A DNA stretch of 64,000 nt from assembly GCF_008327685.1 (NCBI RefSeq), contig NZ_BDDE01000010.1, positions 930,001-994,000 on the forward strand, in the 5' to 3' direction. Origin of the DNA: Actinomadura sp. K4S16. GTDB taxonomy: Bacteria > Actinomycetota > Actinomycetes > Streptosporangiales > Streptosporangiaceae. Positions 9,077 to 17,420 of the stretch are shown here, piece by piece. The translations under genes were made by a program, and so were the position numbers. Under the pieces are notes generated by a model. The model was not told the DNA's origin, made no database searches, and worked only from the letters and a program-made list of their open reading frames with translations. Positions within the stretch are counted from its first letter, which is position 1, and each line of letters starts with the position of its first letter.

Positions 9077-9103
9077 CGGGCCGCCCCGATATGGGGCGGC
9101 CCG
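9077..9103. terminator. Hairpin between convergent genes
   Basis: Perfect 11-bp stem CGGGCCGCCCC/GGGGCGGCCCG with a 5-nt GATAT loop. No T run, as is common for actinomycete terminators. It lies between the secreted-protein gene and the end of glyS. Confidence 0.7.
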
Positions 9104-9140
9104 TCACGTCGTCACCGGGGCCCTCGGCCCCGAAGCCGGG

Positions 9141-10529
9141 TCAGCAGCCGACGAGCTGCGCGGCGAGGAACGACTCGACCTGGCTGATCGCGATGCGCTC
9201 CTGGCTCATCGTGTCGCGCTCCCGGACGGTCACCGCGTCGTCCTCCAGGGTGTCGAAGTCCACGGTGACGCAGAACGGGGTGCCGATCTCGTCCTGGCGG
9301 CGGTAGCGGCGGCCGATGGCGCCGGCGTCGTCGAACTCGACGTTCCAGTTGCGGCGCAGCTGCGCGGCGAGGTCGCGGGCCTTCGGGGACAGGTCGGTGT
9401 TGCGCGACAGCGGCAGCACCGCGACCTTCACCGGGGCGAGCCGCCGGTCGAGCCGCATGACGGCGCGCTTCTCCAGCTTGCCCTTGGCGTTCGGCGCCTC
9501 GTCCTCGGCGTAGGCGTCCATCATGAAGGTGAGCGTGCAGCGGTCGACGCCGGCCGCGGGCTCGATCACGTACGGGGTGAACCGCTCGCCGGACTCCTGG
9601 TCGAAGAACGACAGGTCGGCGCCGGACGCCTTGGAGTGCGTCGTCAGGTCGTAGTCGGTGCGGTTGGCGATGCCCTCCAGCTCGCCCCACTCGCTGCCGA
9701 CGAAGTCGAAGCGGTACTCCACGTCGACGGTGCGCTTGGAGTAGTGCGACAGCTTCTCCTGCGGGTGCTCGAACAGCCGCAGGTTCTCCTTGCGGATGCC
9801 GAGGTCGACGTACCACTGCATGCGCTCGTCGATCCAGTACTGGTGCCATTCCTCGTCGCTGCCGGGCTTGACGAAGAACTCCATCTCCATCTGCTCGAAC
9901 TCGCGGGTCCGGAAGATGAAGTTGCCGGGCGTGATCTCGTTGCGGAACGACTTGCCGATCTGGCCGATGCCGAACGGCACCTTGCGGCGCGCGGACTGCT
10001 GGACGTTCAGGTAGTTGATGAAGATGCCCTGCGCGGTCTCGGGGCGCAGGTAGGCCAGGCCCGACTCGTCCTCGACGGGGCCGAGGTAGGTCTTGAGCAG
10101 CCCGTTGAACATCTTCGGCTCGGTGAACGAGCCCTTCACGCCGCAGTTCGGGCACGTGATGTCGGCGAGGCCGTTCGCGGGCGGGCGGCCGTGCTTCTCC
10201 TCGTAGGCCTCCTCCAGGTGGTCGGCCCGGAAGCGCTTGTGGCAGGACTGGCACTCGGTGAGCGGGTCGACGAACGCCTGGACGTGGCCGCTGGCCTCCC
10301 AGACCTCGCGCGCCAGGATGACGCACGAGTCGAGGCCGACGACGTCGTCGCGGCCCTGCACCATCGACTTCCACCACTGGCGCTTGACGTTGTTCTTCAG
10401 CTCGACACCGAGCGGGCCGTAGTCCCAGGAGGCGCGGAGCCCGCCGTAGATCTCGCTCGACGGGTAGACCAGGCCCCGCCGCTTGGCGAGGTTGACGATC
10501 GTGTCCAGCACATCGGAACGGCGTGCCAT
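9141..10529 (-). CDS. glyS: Glycine--tRNA ligase (alpha2 type)
   Basis: 462 residues, full length for the eukaryote-like homodimeric GlyRS of actinobacteria; charges tRNA-Gly. Class II motifs are visible: motif 1 region around [20 protein letters not shown], motif 2 in [25 protein letters not shown], and the C-terminal anticodon-binding domain starting near [10 protein letters not shown] zinc-ribbon insertion with CQSCHKR and CPNC pairs follows motif 1. ATG at 10529. Transcribed alone; the gene upstream is divergent in function and separated by about 170 bp. Confidence 0.96.
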   Translation of the reverse strand: MARRSDVLDTIVNLAKRRGLVYPSSEIYGGLRASWDYGPLGVELKNNVKRQWWKSMVQGRDDVVGLDSCVILAREVWEASGHVQAFVDPLTECQSCHKRFRADHLEEAYEEKHGRPPANGLADITCPNCGVKGSFTEPKMFNGLLKTYLGPVEDESGLAYLRPETAQGIFINYLNVQQSARRKVPFGIGQIGKSFRNEITPGNFIFRTREFEQMEMEFFVKPGSDEEWHQYWIDERMQWYVDLGIRKENLRLFEHPQEKLSHYSKRTVDVEYRFDFVGSEWGELEGIANRTDYDLTTHSKASGADLSFFDQESGERFTPYVIEPAAGVDRCTLTFMMDAYAEDEAPNAKGKLEKRAVMRLDRRLAPVKVAVLPLSRNTDLSPKARDLAAQLRRNWNVEFDDAGAIGRRYRRQDEIGTPFCVTVDFDTLEDDAVTVRERDTMSQERIAISQVESFLAAQLVGC

Positions 10530-10698
10530 GAGAGATTCTCCATCCGGCTGGCGGTCGGCGGGAACAGTGAGTGCGCCCCGGTCCCGCGGCGACGGCGGGC
10601 GGCGGCGAGTGTGATCCCCGGTGATGTGCTCCGGCGCGGTCGCCGCCGCCGCCGGAGAGTGTTCCCCAGCTTAGGGCACGGGGGCCGTTGGACAGGAC

Positions 10699-12087
10699 CT
10701 AGTAAACGCGCCCGTCGGCGATGTCGCTGTCGACGAGCAGGGAGACCCCGCCGTGCGTCTCCCGGTGGCCGCCGCGGTACTGCTTGATGCGGCGGTGCGG
10801 GGACCACCAGCCGTCCGGCAGGTGGGGGTCGCCGTACACCTTGGCCCGGCCGTCCCAGTTGGCGAACCAGATGCCCAAGGGCTTGCTGATCGAGGACCGG
10901 CCCACGTCGCGGATCCCGGACGTGGAGCTGCTGTAGAGGCACGGCACGTACCCCTCGGACTTCAGCCGGTCGACCCAGTTGTCGACGAACCGGAGGACGG
11001 CGGCCCTGCAGGCGCTGTTCCCGTGCCTGTAGCCCTCCATGTCGTAGTAGAGCGGATTGCCTTCCGGGATGCCGAGCGCCCTGGCCCTGCGGGCCGCGTC
11101 CGCGGCGGCCCGGGCGCCCTGCGACGCGGCGTTCCCGGCGGTGAACCGCTGCCGGCGGTAGCCGCACGGCGCCTGGAGGCCCACGTAGGTGGCGGTGAGG
11201 CGGTAGCCCATCGCGCGCACCTGCCTCACCCAGGACGCCGTGAGGTTCGGCTGGGCGCATCCGCGCGCCGCTCCCCCGATGTAGATGTTGGTGACCTTGA
11301 ATGAGGGGCGCCAGGCCCTCATGGTCGCGAGGGACGGGGCCGTGCAGGTGTCGAACCCCCTCCCGCGCACCCACGGGCGCTCCAGCGCCGTCCCCTGGCT
11401 GGGCGAGGGGACGTCGGTGGGCACCGGGCCTCCGCTGGGCTCCGGGCTCCCGACGGGCGCCGGCCCGTCGCCGGACTCCGCGCCCTCGTCGGGGGAGGCG
11501 CCCTCCTCCGGCGGCGAGGGGACGGCGGTGCGGCGGGCGCCCGGCCCGGCCTTCCACTTCCCGGACAGCCGGGTGCCGCGCAGGATCCGCTGGAGCCTCG
11601 CCGGATCCGTGCCGTACACGCCCGTGATCGTGACACCGGCCTCGGGGAGGGTGAGCCGCGTCTCGTGGCCGGCGGTCCGCGCGACGGTCAGCGAGGCGAG
11701 CCTCCGGGCGTGCACGGTCCGGGCGGCGCGCCCGTTCCCCGCGGGCTGGATGTGGAGGGCCTCGGTCCGGCCGACGACGCGGGCCGGGCAGTCCGGCTGC
11801 GGGCCGGGGCGGCCGAGGTAGACCGCGTGCCGGTCGTAGCGGACGCAGCGGGACGGCTCCCGGTCGAGCCGGTGCACCTCCCAGCCGGCCGGGACGGGGA
11901 CGCGCAGCCCCCGGTACTCGACCACCCGGGGACCGTGCGCGGTCGCCGCGCCGCCCGCCGGCCCCCGTCCGGTGAGCGCGGCGGCCTGATGGGACGCGGG
12001 CCGCGCGGGGGCCGTCCCGGCGACGGTGAGGGCGGCGGCGACGGCCGCCGCCCCGGACGAGACGCTGAACAGGACGGCACGGCGCAT
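10699..12087 (-). CDS. Secreted DUF1906 (Rv2525c-like, glycoside hydrolase-like) protein
   Basis: 462 residues. After an N-terminal signal peptide (MRRAVLFSVSSGAAAVAAAL) come about 170 residues of unknown fold and a Pro/Ser-rich linker (about 190-235). The C-terminal domain begins GRGFDTCTAPSLATMRAW, with YIGG, TATYVGLQ and DMEGY segments that match the DUF1906 TIM-barrel family related to GH25-like folds; Rv2525c of mycobacteria is the best-known member and affects the envelope. Acidic residues in YYDMEGY could be catalytic but activity is unproved. ATG at 12087 is preferred over the adjacent GTG (12090) because the GGGGGAG site is 5 nt from the ATG and only 2 nt from the GTG. Confidence 0.85.
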   Translation of the reverse strand: MRRAVLFSVSSGAAAVAAALTVAGTAPARPASHQAAALTGRGPAGGAATAHGPRVVEYRGLRVPVPAGWEVHRLDREPSRCVRYDRHAVYLGRPGPQPDCPARVVGRTEALHIQPAGNGRAARTVHARRLASLTVARTAGHETRLTLPEAGVTITGVYGTDPARLQRILRGTRLSGKWKAGPGARRTAVPSPPEEGASPDEGAESGDGPAPVGSPEPSGGPVPTDVPSPSQGTALERPWVRGRGFDTCTAPSLATMRAWRPSFKVTNIYIGGAARGCAQPNLTASWVRQVRAMGYRLTATYVGLQAPCGYRRQRFTAGNAASQGARAAADAARRARALGIPEGNPLYYDMEGYRHGNSACRAAVLRFVDNWVDRLKSEGYVPCLYSSSTSGIRDVGRSSISKPLGIWFANWDGRAKVYGDPHLPDGWWSPHRRIKQYRGGHRETHGGVSLLVDSDIADGRVY

Positions 12088-12252
12088 CACATCTCCCCCG
12101 CGGAATGCATGATCATGTGCGGAAAGGATGACCTTGACCGGGTCGCCGAAACCGGGACGGGTCGCTTCTTGACCACCGGTTTCCCGCGTTCTGACCGTGC
12201 CTCCGGAGCGGCCGCCCGGGCGCGCCGCCTGGCGGTCGCCGGGGCGGGGCGC

Positions 12253-12537
12253 TCAGGCCGAGGAGACCACCTCGTAGGCGCCGGGCTCGTCCACGGCGAG
12301 GGCGGCGAGCGGCATGAACCGGAGCCGCACCTCGTAGGCGCCGAGCGCGCGGCGGTAGTGCCCCGCCCCGTCCCATTCGGTGACGAGGGCCCACAGGCCG
12401 GGGTCGTCGACGGTCCGGGCGAGGCGTCCGGAGCGGAAACCGGTGCTGGCGGCCAGCGCCTCCAGCACCGCGGTCATGCTCTCGGCGAAGCCGCCGGACT
12501 CCTCCTCCGGCACCCGGTACCGGGTTATCGCGATCAT
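12253..12537 (-). CDS. Small antibiotic-biosynthesis-monooxygenase-like (ABM) protein
   Basis: 94 residues beginning MIAITRYRVPEEE. The pattern (beta strand, amphipathic helix, GFRSGRLARTVDDPGLWALVTEWDGAGHYRRALGAYEVRL) fits the dimeric ferredoxin-like ABM fold. These proteins range from cofactor-free oxygenases to heme-degrading or purely structural members; no substrate can be named. ATG at 12537 is chosen because the family pattern starts there. It is divergent from the small membrane gene at 12566. Confidence 0.75.
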   Translation of the reverse strand: MIAITRYRVPEEESGGFAESMTAVLEALAASTGFRSGRLARTVDDPGLWALVTEWDGAGHYRRALGAYEVRLRFMPLAALAVDEPGAYEVVSSA

Positions 12538-12565
12538 CCGTCCATCCTGGCAGTACGTTGGGCGT

Positions 12566-12874
12566 GTGGAGACGAGAGGTGAGCGCGGGACGGGGCTGCG
12601 GGCGGCCGTCGAGCGGCGCAGCGCGGCGCCGGTGGTGTTCCTGCACCGGCTGCCGCGATGGGTCCTGCTCGCCGCCGTGTTCGTGCTGCTGGTGGTCGGC
12701 ATGGCCGGGACCGGCTGGGTGGCCGCGGCCGGGCTGCTGGCGCTGGCCGCGGCGCTGGGCTGGTTCGCCTACCTGAACTGGCCCGCGCTGGACGGCTCGG
12801 GACGGCTCCTGCGCGTCGCCGCACTGGTGGTTCTGGTCGGGTTCGCCCTGGGACGCGGCATCGGTCGGTTTTGA
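12566..12874 (+). CDS. Small two-helix membrane protein (DUF6703-like)
   Basis: 102 residues with a basic N-terminus (GLRAAVERRSAAPVVFLHRLPR), two or three hydrophobic helices (about 35-70 and 80-97) and a WFAYLNWPAL loop. It resembles the short actinobacterial DUF6703 family; that name is from memory. The GTG start lies 6 nt after TACGTT with no Shine-Dalgarno, so the message is likely leaderless. Its stop codon TGA (12872-12874) forms part of the Zur-like palindrome and overlaps the -35 box of znuA, so the two genes are packed without any gap. Confidence 0.7.
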   Translation: METRGERGTGLRAAVERRSAAPVVFLHRLPRWVLLAAVFVLLVVGMAGTGWVAAAGLLALAAALGWFAYLNWPALDGSGRLLRVAALVVLVGFALGRGIGRF

Positions 12875-12906
12875 CAACCGTTTTCATCTTCGTCCATAAT
12901 CGCAAC
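12871..12906 (+). promoter_or_regulatory. znuA promoter overlapped by a Zur-like operator
   Basis: TTGACA (12871-12876) and CATAAT (12895-12900) with an 18-nt spacer form a near-consensus sigma-70-type promoter. TGACAACCGTTTTCA at 12872-12886 is a 15-bp palindrome (TGAnAACnGTTnTCA) that matches actinobacterial Zur boxes and covers the -35 element, so bound Zur would block the polymerase. The GTG of znuA begins 6 nt after the -10 box, so the transcript is probably leaderless. Zur itself is the last gene of this operon, implying zinc feedback. Confidence 0.75.
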
Positions 12907-13857
12907 GTGCCCCGTATCCGCGCAGCCCTGCGAACCGCCACGGCCGCGGCCGTCGCCCTGGCCGGCGCGGCGGCGGGCCTGACGGCCTGCGCCGACGCGG
13001 GCGCGGACGTCCCGCCCGGCAGGACCGCGGTGGTCGCGTCCTTCTACCCGATGGCCTGGCTGGCCGGGAAGGTCGGCGGCGACGACGTGTCCGTCCGGAC
13101 CCTCACCAGGCCCGGAACCGAGCCGCACGATCTGGAGCTGACGGCGCGGCAGGTCGCGAACGTCGAGGACGCCGACTACGCCGTCTACGTCAAGGGCGTC
13201 CAGCCCGCCGTGGACGACGCGGTCCGCAAGCACGCGCGGGGCAGGTCGCTCGACGCCGCGAGTCTCGTGCCGAAGCTCCCTCCGCCGGGCGAGACCGACG
13301 ACGAAGAGGCCCACGACGGGATTCGGCACCAGGAGGCGCCCTACGACCCGCACATCTGGCTCGATCCGAGCCGGATGGCGACCGTGGCCACCGCGCTGGG
13401 CGAGCGGCTGGCCGCCGCCGACCCCGAGCACGCGGCCGGCTACCGGGAGCGCGCCCGCTCCACCGCGCAGGGGCTGACCGGGCTCGACCGCGAGTTCCGG
13501 GACGGGCTGGCCACCTGCGCGCGGCGGGAGATCGTGACCGCGCACGCCGCGTTCGGCTACCTCGCCGACCGCTACCGGCTCCGGCAGATCCCGGTCGCGG
13601 GGGTGGACCCGTCCGGCGAGCCGTCCCCGAAGAGGCTGGCCGAGCTGGCGCGGCTCGTCTCCTCCACCGGCGCGACGACGGTCTTCACCGAGACACTGGC
13701 GAACCCGAGGGTCGCCGGCGCCCTGGCGCGGGAGGCGGGCGTGCGGACGGCCGTGCTCGACCCGGCCGAGGGCGTGGCGGACGGGGCGTCTGGCGACTAC
13801 TTGACGATCATGCGACAGAACCTGCGGGCCCTGCGCCCCGCCCTGGAGTGCTCTTGA
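12907..13857 (+). CDS. znuA: Zinc ABC transporter substrate-binding lipoprotein
   Basis: 316-residue cluster A-I (ZnuA-type) receptor. A signal peptide with lipobox GLTAC (Cys28) indicates a lipoprotein anchored outside the membrane. Likely zinc ligands are H74 in TEPHDLE, H149 in YDPHIWLDP, H213 in TAHAAFGY and an acidic residue in VFTETLANP. A short acidic His loop (DDEEAHDGIRHQ, about 131-142) is typical of zinc rather than manganese receptors. Start GTG sits 6 nt after the -10 box. The stop codon TGA lies inside the TTGAC that begins the inserted tnpB element, so the natural C-terminus may have been altered by a few residues. ATPase, permease and regulator follow beyond the element. Confidence 0.9.
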   Translation: MPRIRAALRTATAAAVALAGAAAGLTACADAGADVPPGRTAVVASFYPMAWLAGKVGGDDVSVRTLTRPGTEPHDLELTARQVANVEDADYAVYVKGVQPAVDDAVRKHARGRSLDAASLVPKLPPPGETDDEEAHDGIRHQEAPYDPHIWLDPSRMATVATALGERLAAADPEHAAGYRERARSTAQGLTGLDREFRDGLATCARREIVTAHAAFGYLADRYRLRQIPVAGVDPSGEPSPKRLAELARLVSSTGATTVFTETLANPRVAGALAREAGVRTAVLDPAEGVADGASGDYLTIMRQNLRALRPALECS

Positions 13858-15079
13858 CTACTTCTCCCGCCTGAAGGCAGGGGGTTCCAGCGGTCGCCCG
13901 CTGGGTTTCCTGCTTCACCGACGACCGCCCCATCCGGGAGGTGCCCCGTTGAGGTCCTACACCGTCTCCACAGGCGGTCACCGCCAGCCCGGCGGCCAGG
14001 ATGTTGCGCGCCGCGTTCACGTCGCGGTCATGCACGCTGCCGCAACCGCACGTCCACTCCCGGACGTCCAGCGGCAGCCCCTCGCGGACGGTGCCGCAGG
14101 TTCCGCACAGCTTGGTGGAGGGGAACCAGCGGTCGACCACGACCAGGTCGCGGCCGTACCAGGCGCACTTGTACTCCACCATCGAGCGCAGTTCCGCCCA
14201 CGCGGCGTCGGAGATGGCGCGGGCGAGCGTGCGGTTGTTAAGCAGGTTGGCAACGGCGAGGTCTTCGATCACGACCGTTTGGTTCTCACGGACGAGACGG
14301 GTCGACAGCTTGTGCAGGAAGTCACGGCGCCGGTCGGCGATCCGCGCGTGCACCCGCGCCACCTTCCGGCGAGCCTTCTCCCGATTCGCCGAACCGGGTA
14401 CCTTGCGGGCCAGGTTCCGCTGCGCCTTGGCCAGGCGGGCGCGGTCACGCCGCTCGTGCCGGGGGTTAACGATCTTCTCCCCGGTCGACAGGACCGCCAG
14501 GGAGGTGATCCCGGTGTCGATCCCGACCGCCGCGTCGGTGGCGGGAGCGGCCGGGATGGTGTCCTGGCACAGGATCGAGACGAACCAGCGTCCGGCGCTG
14601 TCGCGCGACACGGTCACCGTGCTCGGCTCGGCGCCCTCGGGCAGGGGACGCGACCACCGGATGTCCAGCGGCGCGGTCATCTTCGCCAGCGTGATGTGCC
14701 CGTCGCGCCAGGTGAAGGCACTGCGGGTGTACTCGGCCGAGCAACGCGACCGCTTGCGCGACTTGAACCTTGGGTAGGCGGCGCGCTTGACGAAGAAGTT
14801 GGTGAACGCGGTCTGCAGATGCCGCAGCGCCTGCTGCAGCGGCACGCACGACACCTCGGACAGGAAGGCCAGTTCCTCGGTCTTCTTCCACTGCGTCAGC
14901 AAGGCCGACGACTGCGCGTAGGAGATCCGGCGCCGCTCGCAATGCCAGGCCCGGGTGCGCTCCTCCAAAGCCTTGTTGTACACCAGCCGCACGCACCCGA
15001 ACGTGCGCGACAGCTCGGCCGCCTGCTCGCCGGTGGGGTAGAAGCGGTACTTGAACGCCCGCCTGACCTGCCGCGCCAT
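13808..15079 (-). CDS. tnpB: TnpB, RNA-guided nuclease of IS200/IS605 elements
   Basis: 423 residues. N-terminal helical and beta-barrel part (RAFKYRFYPTGEQAAELSRTFG), then a RuvC fold with all three acidic sites present: D188 in VGIDTGITSL, E272 in VVIEDLAVANL and D353 in HDRDVNAARNI. A zinc finger lies between (CGTC at 325-328 and CGC at 344-346). It therefore looks catalytically intact. TnpB proteins cut DNA guided by an omega RNA made from the element right end and help keep the element in place. Residues beyond about 375 are translated from the right-end region and probably not folded; the frame runs 46 nt past the element into antisense znuA. ATG 15079 is the family start (MARQVRRAFKYR). 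Confidence 0.92.
   Translation of the reverse strand: MARQVRRAFKYRFYPTGEQAAELSRTFGCVRLVYNKALEERTRAWHCERRRISYAQSSALLTQWKKTEELAFLSEVSCVPLQQALRHLQTAFTNFFVKRAAYPRFKSRKRSRCSAEYTRSAFTWRDGHITLAKMTAPLDIRWSRPLPEGAEPSTVTVSRDSAGRWFVSILCQDTIPAAPATDAAVGIDTGITSLAVLSTGEKIVNPRHERRDRARLAKAQRNLARKVPGSANREKARRKVARVHARIADRRRDFLHKLSTRLVRENQTVVIEDLAVANLLNNRTLARAISDAAWAELRSMVEYKCAWYGRDLVVVDRWFPSTKLCGTCGTVREGLPLDVREWTCGCGSVHDRDVNAARNILAAGLAVTACGDGVGPQRGTSRMGRSSVKQETQRATAGTPCLQAGEVVKSTPGRGAGPAGSVA
13854..13990 (-). ncRNA. Probable omega RNA region at the tnpB right end
   Basis: In TnpB systems the guide scaffold is transcribed in the sense of tnpB from its 3' part to the right end, and the guide is the flanking host sequence. 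Here that region includes the terminal hairpin and a motif shared with the second element (GTTTCCTGCTTCACCG here, GCTTCCTGTTTCGCCG there). If expressed, the guide would be antisense to the 3' end of znuA (reading from 13853 downward). Limits are approximate and no transcript data exist. Confidence 0.4.
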
Positions 15080-15200
15080 GACCCACGTTCTAGCAGCCCC
15101 GGCCCGAGCCGACCCGGCGGACGCCGAAACGTCCCGGTTTCCTCGAGCTGTTCCGCAGGAGCCCGTTCCCTCCCCGGCCTGAAAGCCGGGGTATCCACGG
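13854..15200 (-). mobile_element. IS200/IS605 (IS1341-like) element carrying only tnpB
   Basis: A TnpB-only element lies antisense between znuA and znuC. The right end, read on the minus strand, finishes in a stem-loop and TCAA (plus-strand TTGA at 13854-13857), like the TCAA right cleavage site of IS608. The other end has a CCCCGGC-CTGAAA-GCCGGGG hairpin at 15172-15191, just before the ribosome site of znuC. A second element at 48581-49830 has matching hairpins at both ends, which supports these boundaries. No tnpA is present, so movement would need a transposase in trans. The exact left end is uncertain by about 10-20 bp. Confidence 0.8.
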
Positions 15201-15210
15201 AGGAGACCCA

Positions 15211-15927
15211 ATGAGCGCGACCACCGCCCCGCCGTTCGCGATGACCGGCGGGCACGTCCGGCGGGACGGCCGCGCGGTGCTCGCCGGCGTCGACCTGCGG
15301 GTGGAGGCCGGCGACGTGCTCGCCGTCCTCGGGCCGAACGGGGCGGGCAAGTCCACCCTCGTCCGGGCGCTGCTCGGGCTCGTCCCGCTGGCCGGCGGCC
15401 GGACCGAGATCTTCGGCGAGCCGCCCGCGCGGTTCCGCGACTGGCGGCGGATCGGCTACGTGCCGCAGCGGCTGCCGATGGGCGGCGGCGTGCCCGCGAC
15501 CGTCCGCGAGGTCGTGGCATCCGGACGGGTGGCCCGGCGCTCGCGCTGGCGGCCCGCGCCGTTCGCCGACCGGGCCGCCGACCGCGCCGCCGTCGACCGC
15601 GCCCTGGAGACGGTCGGGCTGACCGCGCGGGCCCGCGACTCGTCGCACCTGCTGTCGGGCGGCCAGCAGCAGCGGGTGCTGATCGCCCGCGCGCTCGCCG
15701 GCGAACCCGACGTGTTCGTGATGGACGAGCCGACCGCCGGGGTGGACGCCGGCAGCCAGGCGGCGCTCGCGTCCGCGCTGCACGGGCTGGCCCGCGCCGG
15801 GCGCACGGTCGTCCTCGTGGCCCACGAGCTCGGGCCGATGGAGCCGCTCGTGACCCGCACGGTCGAGCTCGACCACGGCCGCGCCGTCCGCGAGACCGCC
15901 CGGCAGACCCTCGAAAGGCCCGCGTGA
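15211..15927 (+). CDS. znuC: Zinc ABC transporter ATP-binding protein
   Basis: 238 residues. Walker A GPNGAGKST (about 44-52), Q-loop YVPQR, signature LLSGGQQQR, Walker B VFVMDEPT and the H-switch VAHE are all present. It powers import through ZnuB. ATG follows GGAGGAG by 5 nt. Its start lies only about 10-20 bp past the tnpB element, so the element separates it from znuA and the Zur-controlled promoter; expression must read through the element or use a promoter inside it. It overlaps znuB by 4 bp. Confidence 0.92.
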   Translation: MSATTAPPFAMTGGHVRRDGRAVLAGVDLRVEAGDVLAVLGPNGAGKSTLVRALLGLVPLAGGRTEIFGEPPARFRDWRRIGYVPQRLPMGGGVPATVREVVASGRVARRSRWRPAPFADRAADRAAVDRALETVGLTARARDSSHLLSGGQQQRVLIARALAGEPDVFVMDEPTAGVDAGSQAALASALHGLARAGRTVVLVAHELGPMEPLVTRTVELDHGRAVRETARQTLERPA

Positions 15928-16826
15928 GCGAGATGCTGCACTACGACTTCATGCGCATCGCCCTGGTGATGGCGGTGCTCATCGGCCTGACCGCCCCCGC
16001 CGTGGGGACGTTCGTCGTCCAGCGCAGACTGTCCCTGCTCGGCGACGGCATCGGCCACATCGCGCTGACCGGCATCGGCCTCGGGCTGCTCACCAGCACC
16101 TCCCCCGTCCTCGCCGCGCTGGCCGTGTCGGTGCTCGGCGCCATCGCGATCGAGGTCCTGCGGGCGCGCAGCCGCAGCGGCGCGGACGTCGTGCTCGCCC
16201 TGCTGTTCTACGGCGGGCTGGCGGGCGGAGTGCTCCTGACCAGCGCCGCAGGCGGCGGCTCGGCGGGCCTGCAGTCCTACCTGTTCGGCTCGATCAGCAG
16301 CGTGACGGTGAGCGACCTGTACGTCGTCGCGGGGCTCGCCGCCGCGGTGCTCGCGGTCGTCGCGGTGTTCGGCCGCGAGCTGTTCCTGCTCTGCCAGGAC
16401 GAGGAGGTCGCGCGGGCGGCCGGGCTGCCCGTCCGGTTCCTCAGCGTGCTGATCGCCGCGACCGCCGCGGTGACGGTGGTGATCTCGATGCGGGCGATCG
16501 GGCTGCTGCTCGTCAGCGCGCTGATGGTCGTCCCGGTCGCGGCGGCGCAGCAGCTCACGCGGGGATTCTGGAGCACCATGCTGGCCGCGATGGGGATCGG
16601 TGTACTGTCGGCCGTGGCGGGTCTGGCGGGTTCCTTCCAGTACGATCTCCCTCCGGGCCCCTCGATCGTGTTGCTGGCGCTCGCGGTGTTCGTGGCCGCG
16701 GTCGCCGGGGGCTCGGTGGTGCGCCGCCGGCGTGCCCGTGCCGTGGCCGGCGCCGTCCCCGCGAGGGGCGCCGGGCCCGGCGTCGAGCCGCGCGTGGATG
16801 CCGAGGCGGAGGTGCTAGGGGGATGA
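15924..16826 (+). CDS. znuB: Zinc ABC transporter permease
   Basis: 300 residues with about eight to nine hydrophobic helices of the ABC-3 (ZnuB/MntB) family, including the early QRRLSLLGDGIGHIALTGIG motif and the late MRAIGLLLVSALMVVPVAAAQ motif that faces the ATPase. The last about 40 residues are a polar Arg/Ala/Gly tail after the final helix, longer than usual. GTG at 15924 overlaps the znuC stop (GTGA), and its own stop overlaps the ATG of zur (ATGA), so the three are translationally coupled. Confidence 0.92.
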   Translation: MSEMLHYDFMRIALVMAVLIGLTAPAVGTFVVQRRLSLLGDGIGHIALTGIGLGLLTSTSPVLAALAVSVLGAIAIEVLRARSRSGADVVLALLFYGGLAGGVLLTSAAGGGSAGLQSYLFGSISSVTVSDLYVVAGLAAAVLAVVAVFGRELFLLCQDEEVARAAGLPVRFLSVLIAATAAVTVVISMRAIGLLLVSALMVVPVAAAQQLTRGFWSTMLAAMGIGVLSAVAGLAGSFQYDLPPGPSIVLLALAVFVAAVAGGSVVRRRRARAVAGAVPARGAGPGVEPRVDAEAEVLGG

Positions 16827-17209
16827 CGACAGCCCGCCGGGACGCGGTACGTCAGGTGCTGGCCGGCTGCGAGGGCTTCCGCAGCGCCCAGGACATCTAC
16901 GCCGACCTGCGCGCCGACGGCTCCAAGATCGGCCTCACCACCGTCTACCGCGCGCTGCAGGCGCTCAGCGACGCGGGCGAGGTCGACGTGCTGCGCACCG
17001 ACGAGGGCGAGGCCGTGTACCGCGCCTGCCGCACCGAGCAGCACCACCACCACCTCGTCTGCCGCGGCTGCGGCCGGACGGTCGAGGTCGAGGGCCCGGC
17101 CGTGGAGCGCTGGGCCGACACGATCGCCGCCGAGCACGGCTTCACCGACATCACCCACACGGTGGAGGTCTTCGGGACCTGCGCGAACTGCGCCGCGAAG
17201 CAGTCCTGA
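16823..17209 (+). CDS. zur: Zinc uptake regulator, Fur family
   Basis: 128 residues. N-terminal winged helix (RSAQDIYADLR, GLTTVYRALQALSDAGEVDVL) and C-terminal dimer domain with the His cluster HHHHLVC (74-80) and structural zinc cysteines C80, C83, C120 and C123. With zinc bound it represses znu genes; position as the last gene of the operon and the palindrome at 12872-12886 support Zur rather than Fur or PerR. ATG overlaps the znuB stop by 4 bp. Confidence 0.93.
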   Translation: MTTARRDAVRQVLAGCEGFRSAQDIYADLRADGSKIGLTTVYRALQALSDAGEVDVLRTDEGEAVYRACRTEQHHHHLVCRGCGRTVEVEGPAVERWADTIAAEHGFTDITHTVEVFGTCANCAAKQS

Positions 17210-17420
17210 AGTCCGAAAACGCCCTTCCCGCGCACTTTTTGCCGACCTGTCGCTGCCCTCTGAACTCGGACAGAGTCGGTATCTCACACGCTGCGTAGGC
17301 ATTTCTTGTCAAATTGCTATATCTACTTCCCAGTAGCCCTATGTCATAAATGTCCCGTCGCCACGGCGGGCCCGACGGCGGGCCCTCGGGGGAGCGTGGC
17401 GCCCGCACGAGAGGGCGTTC

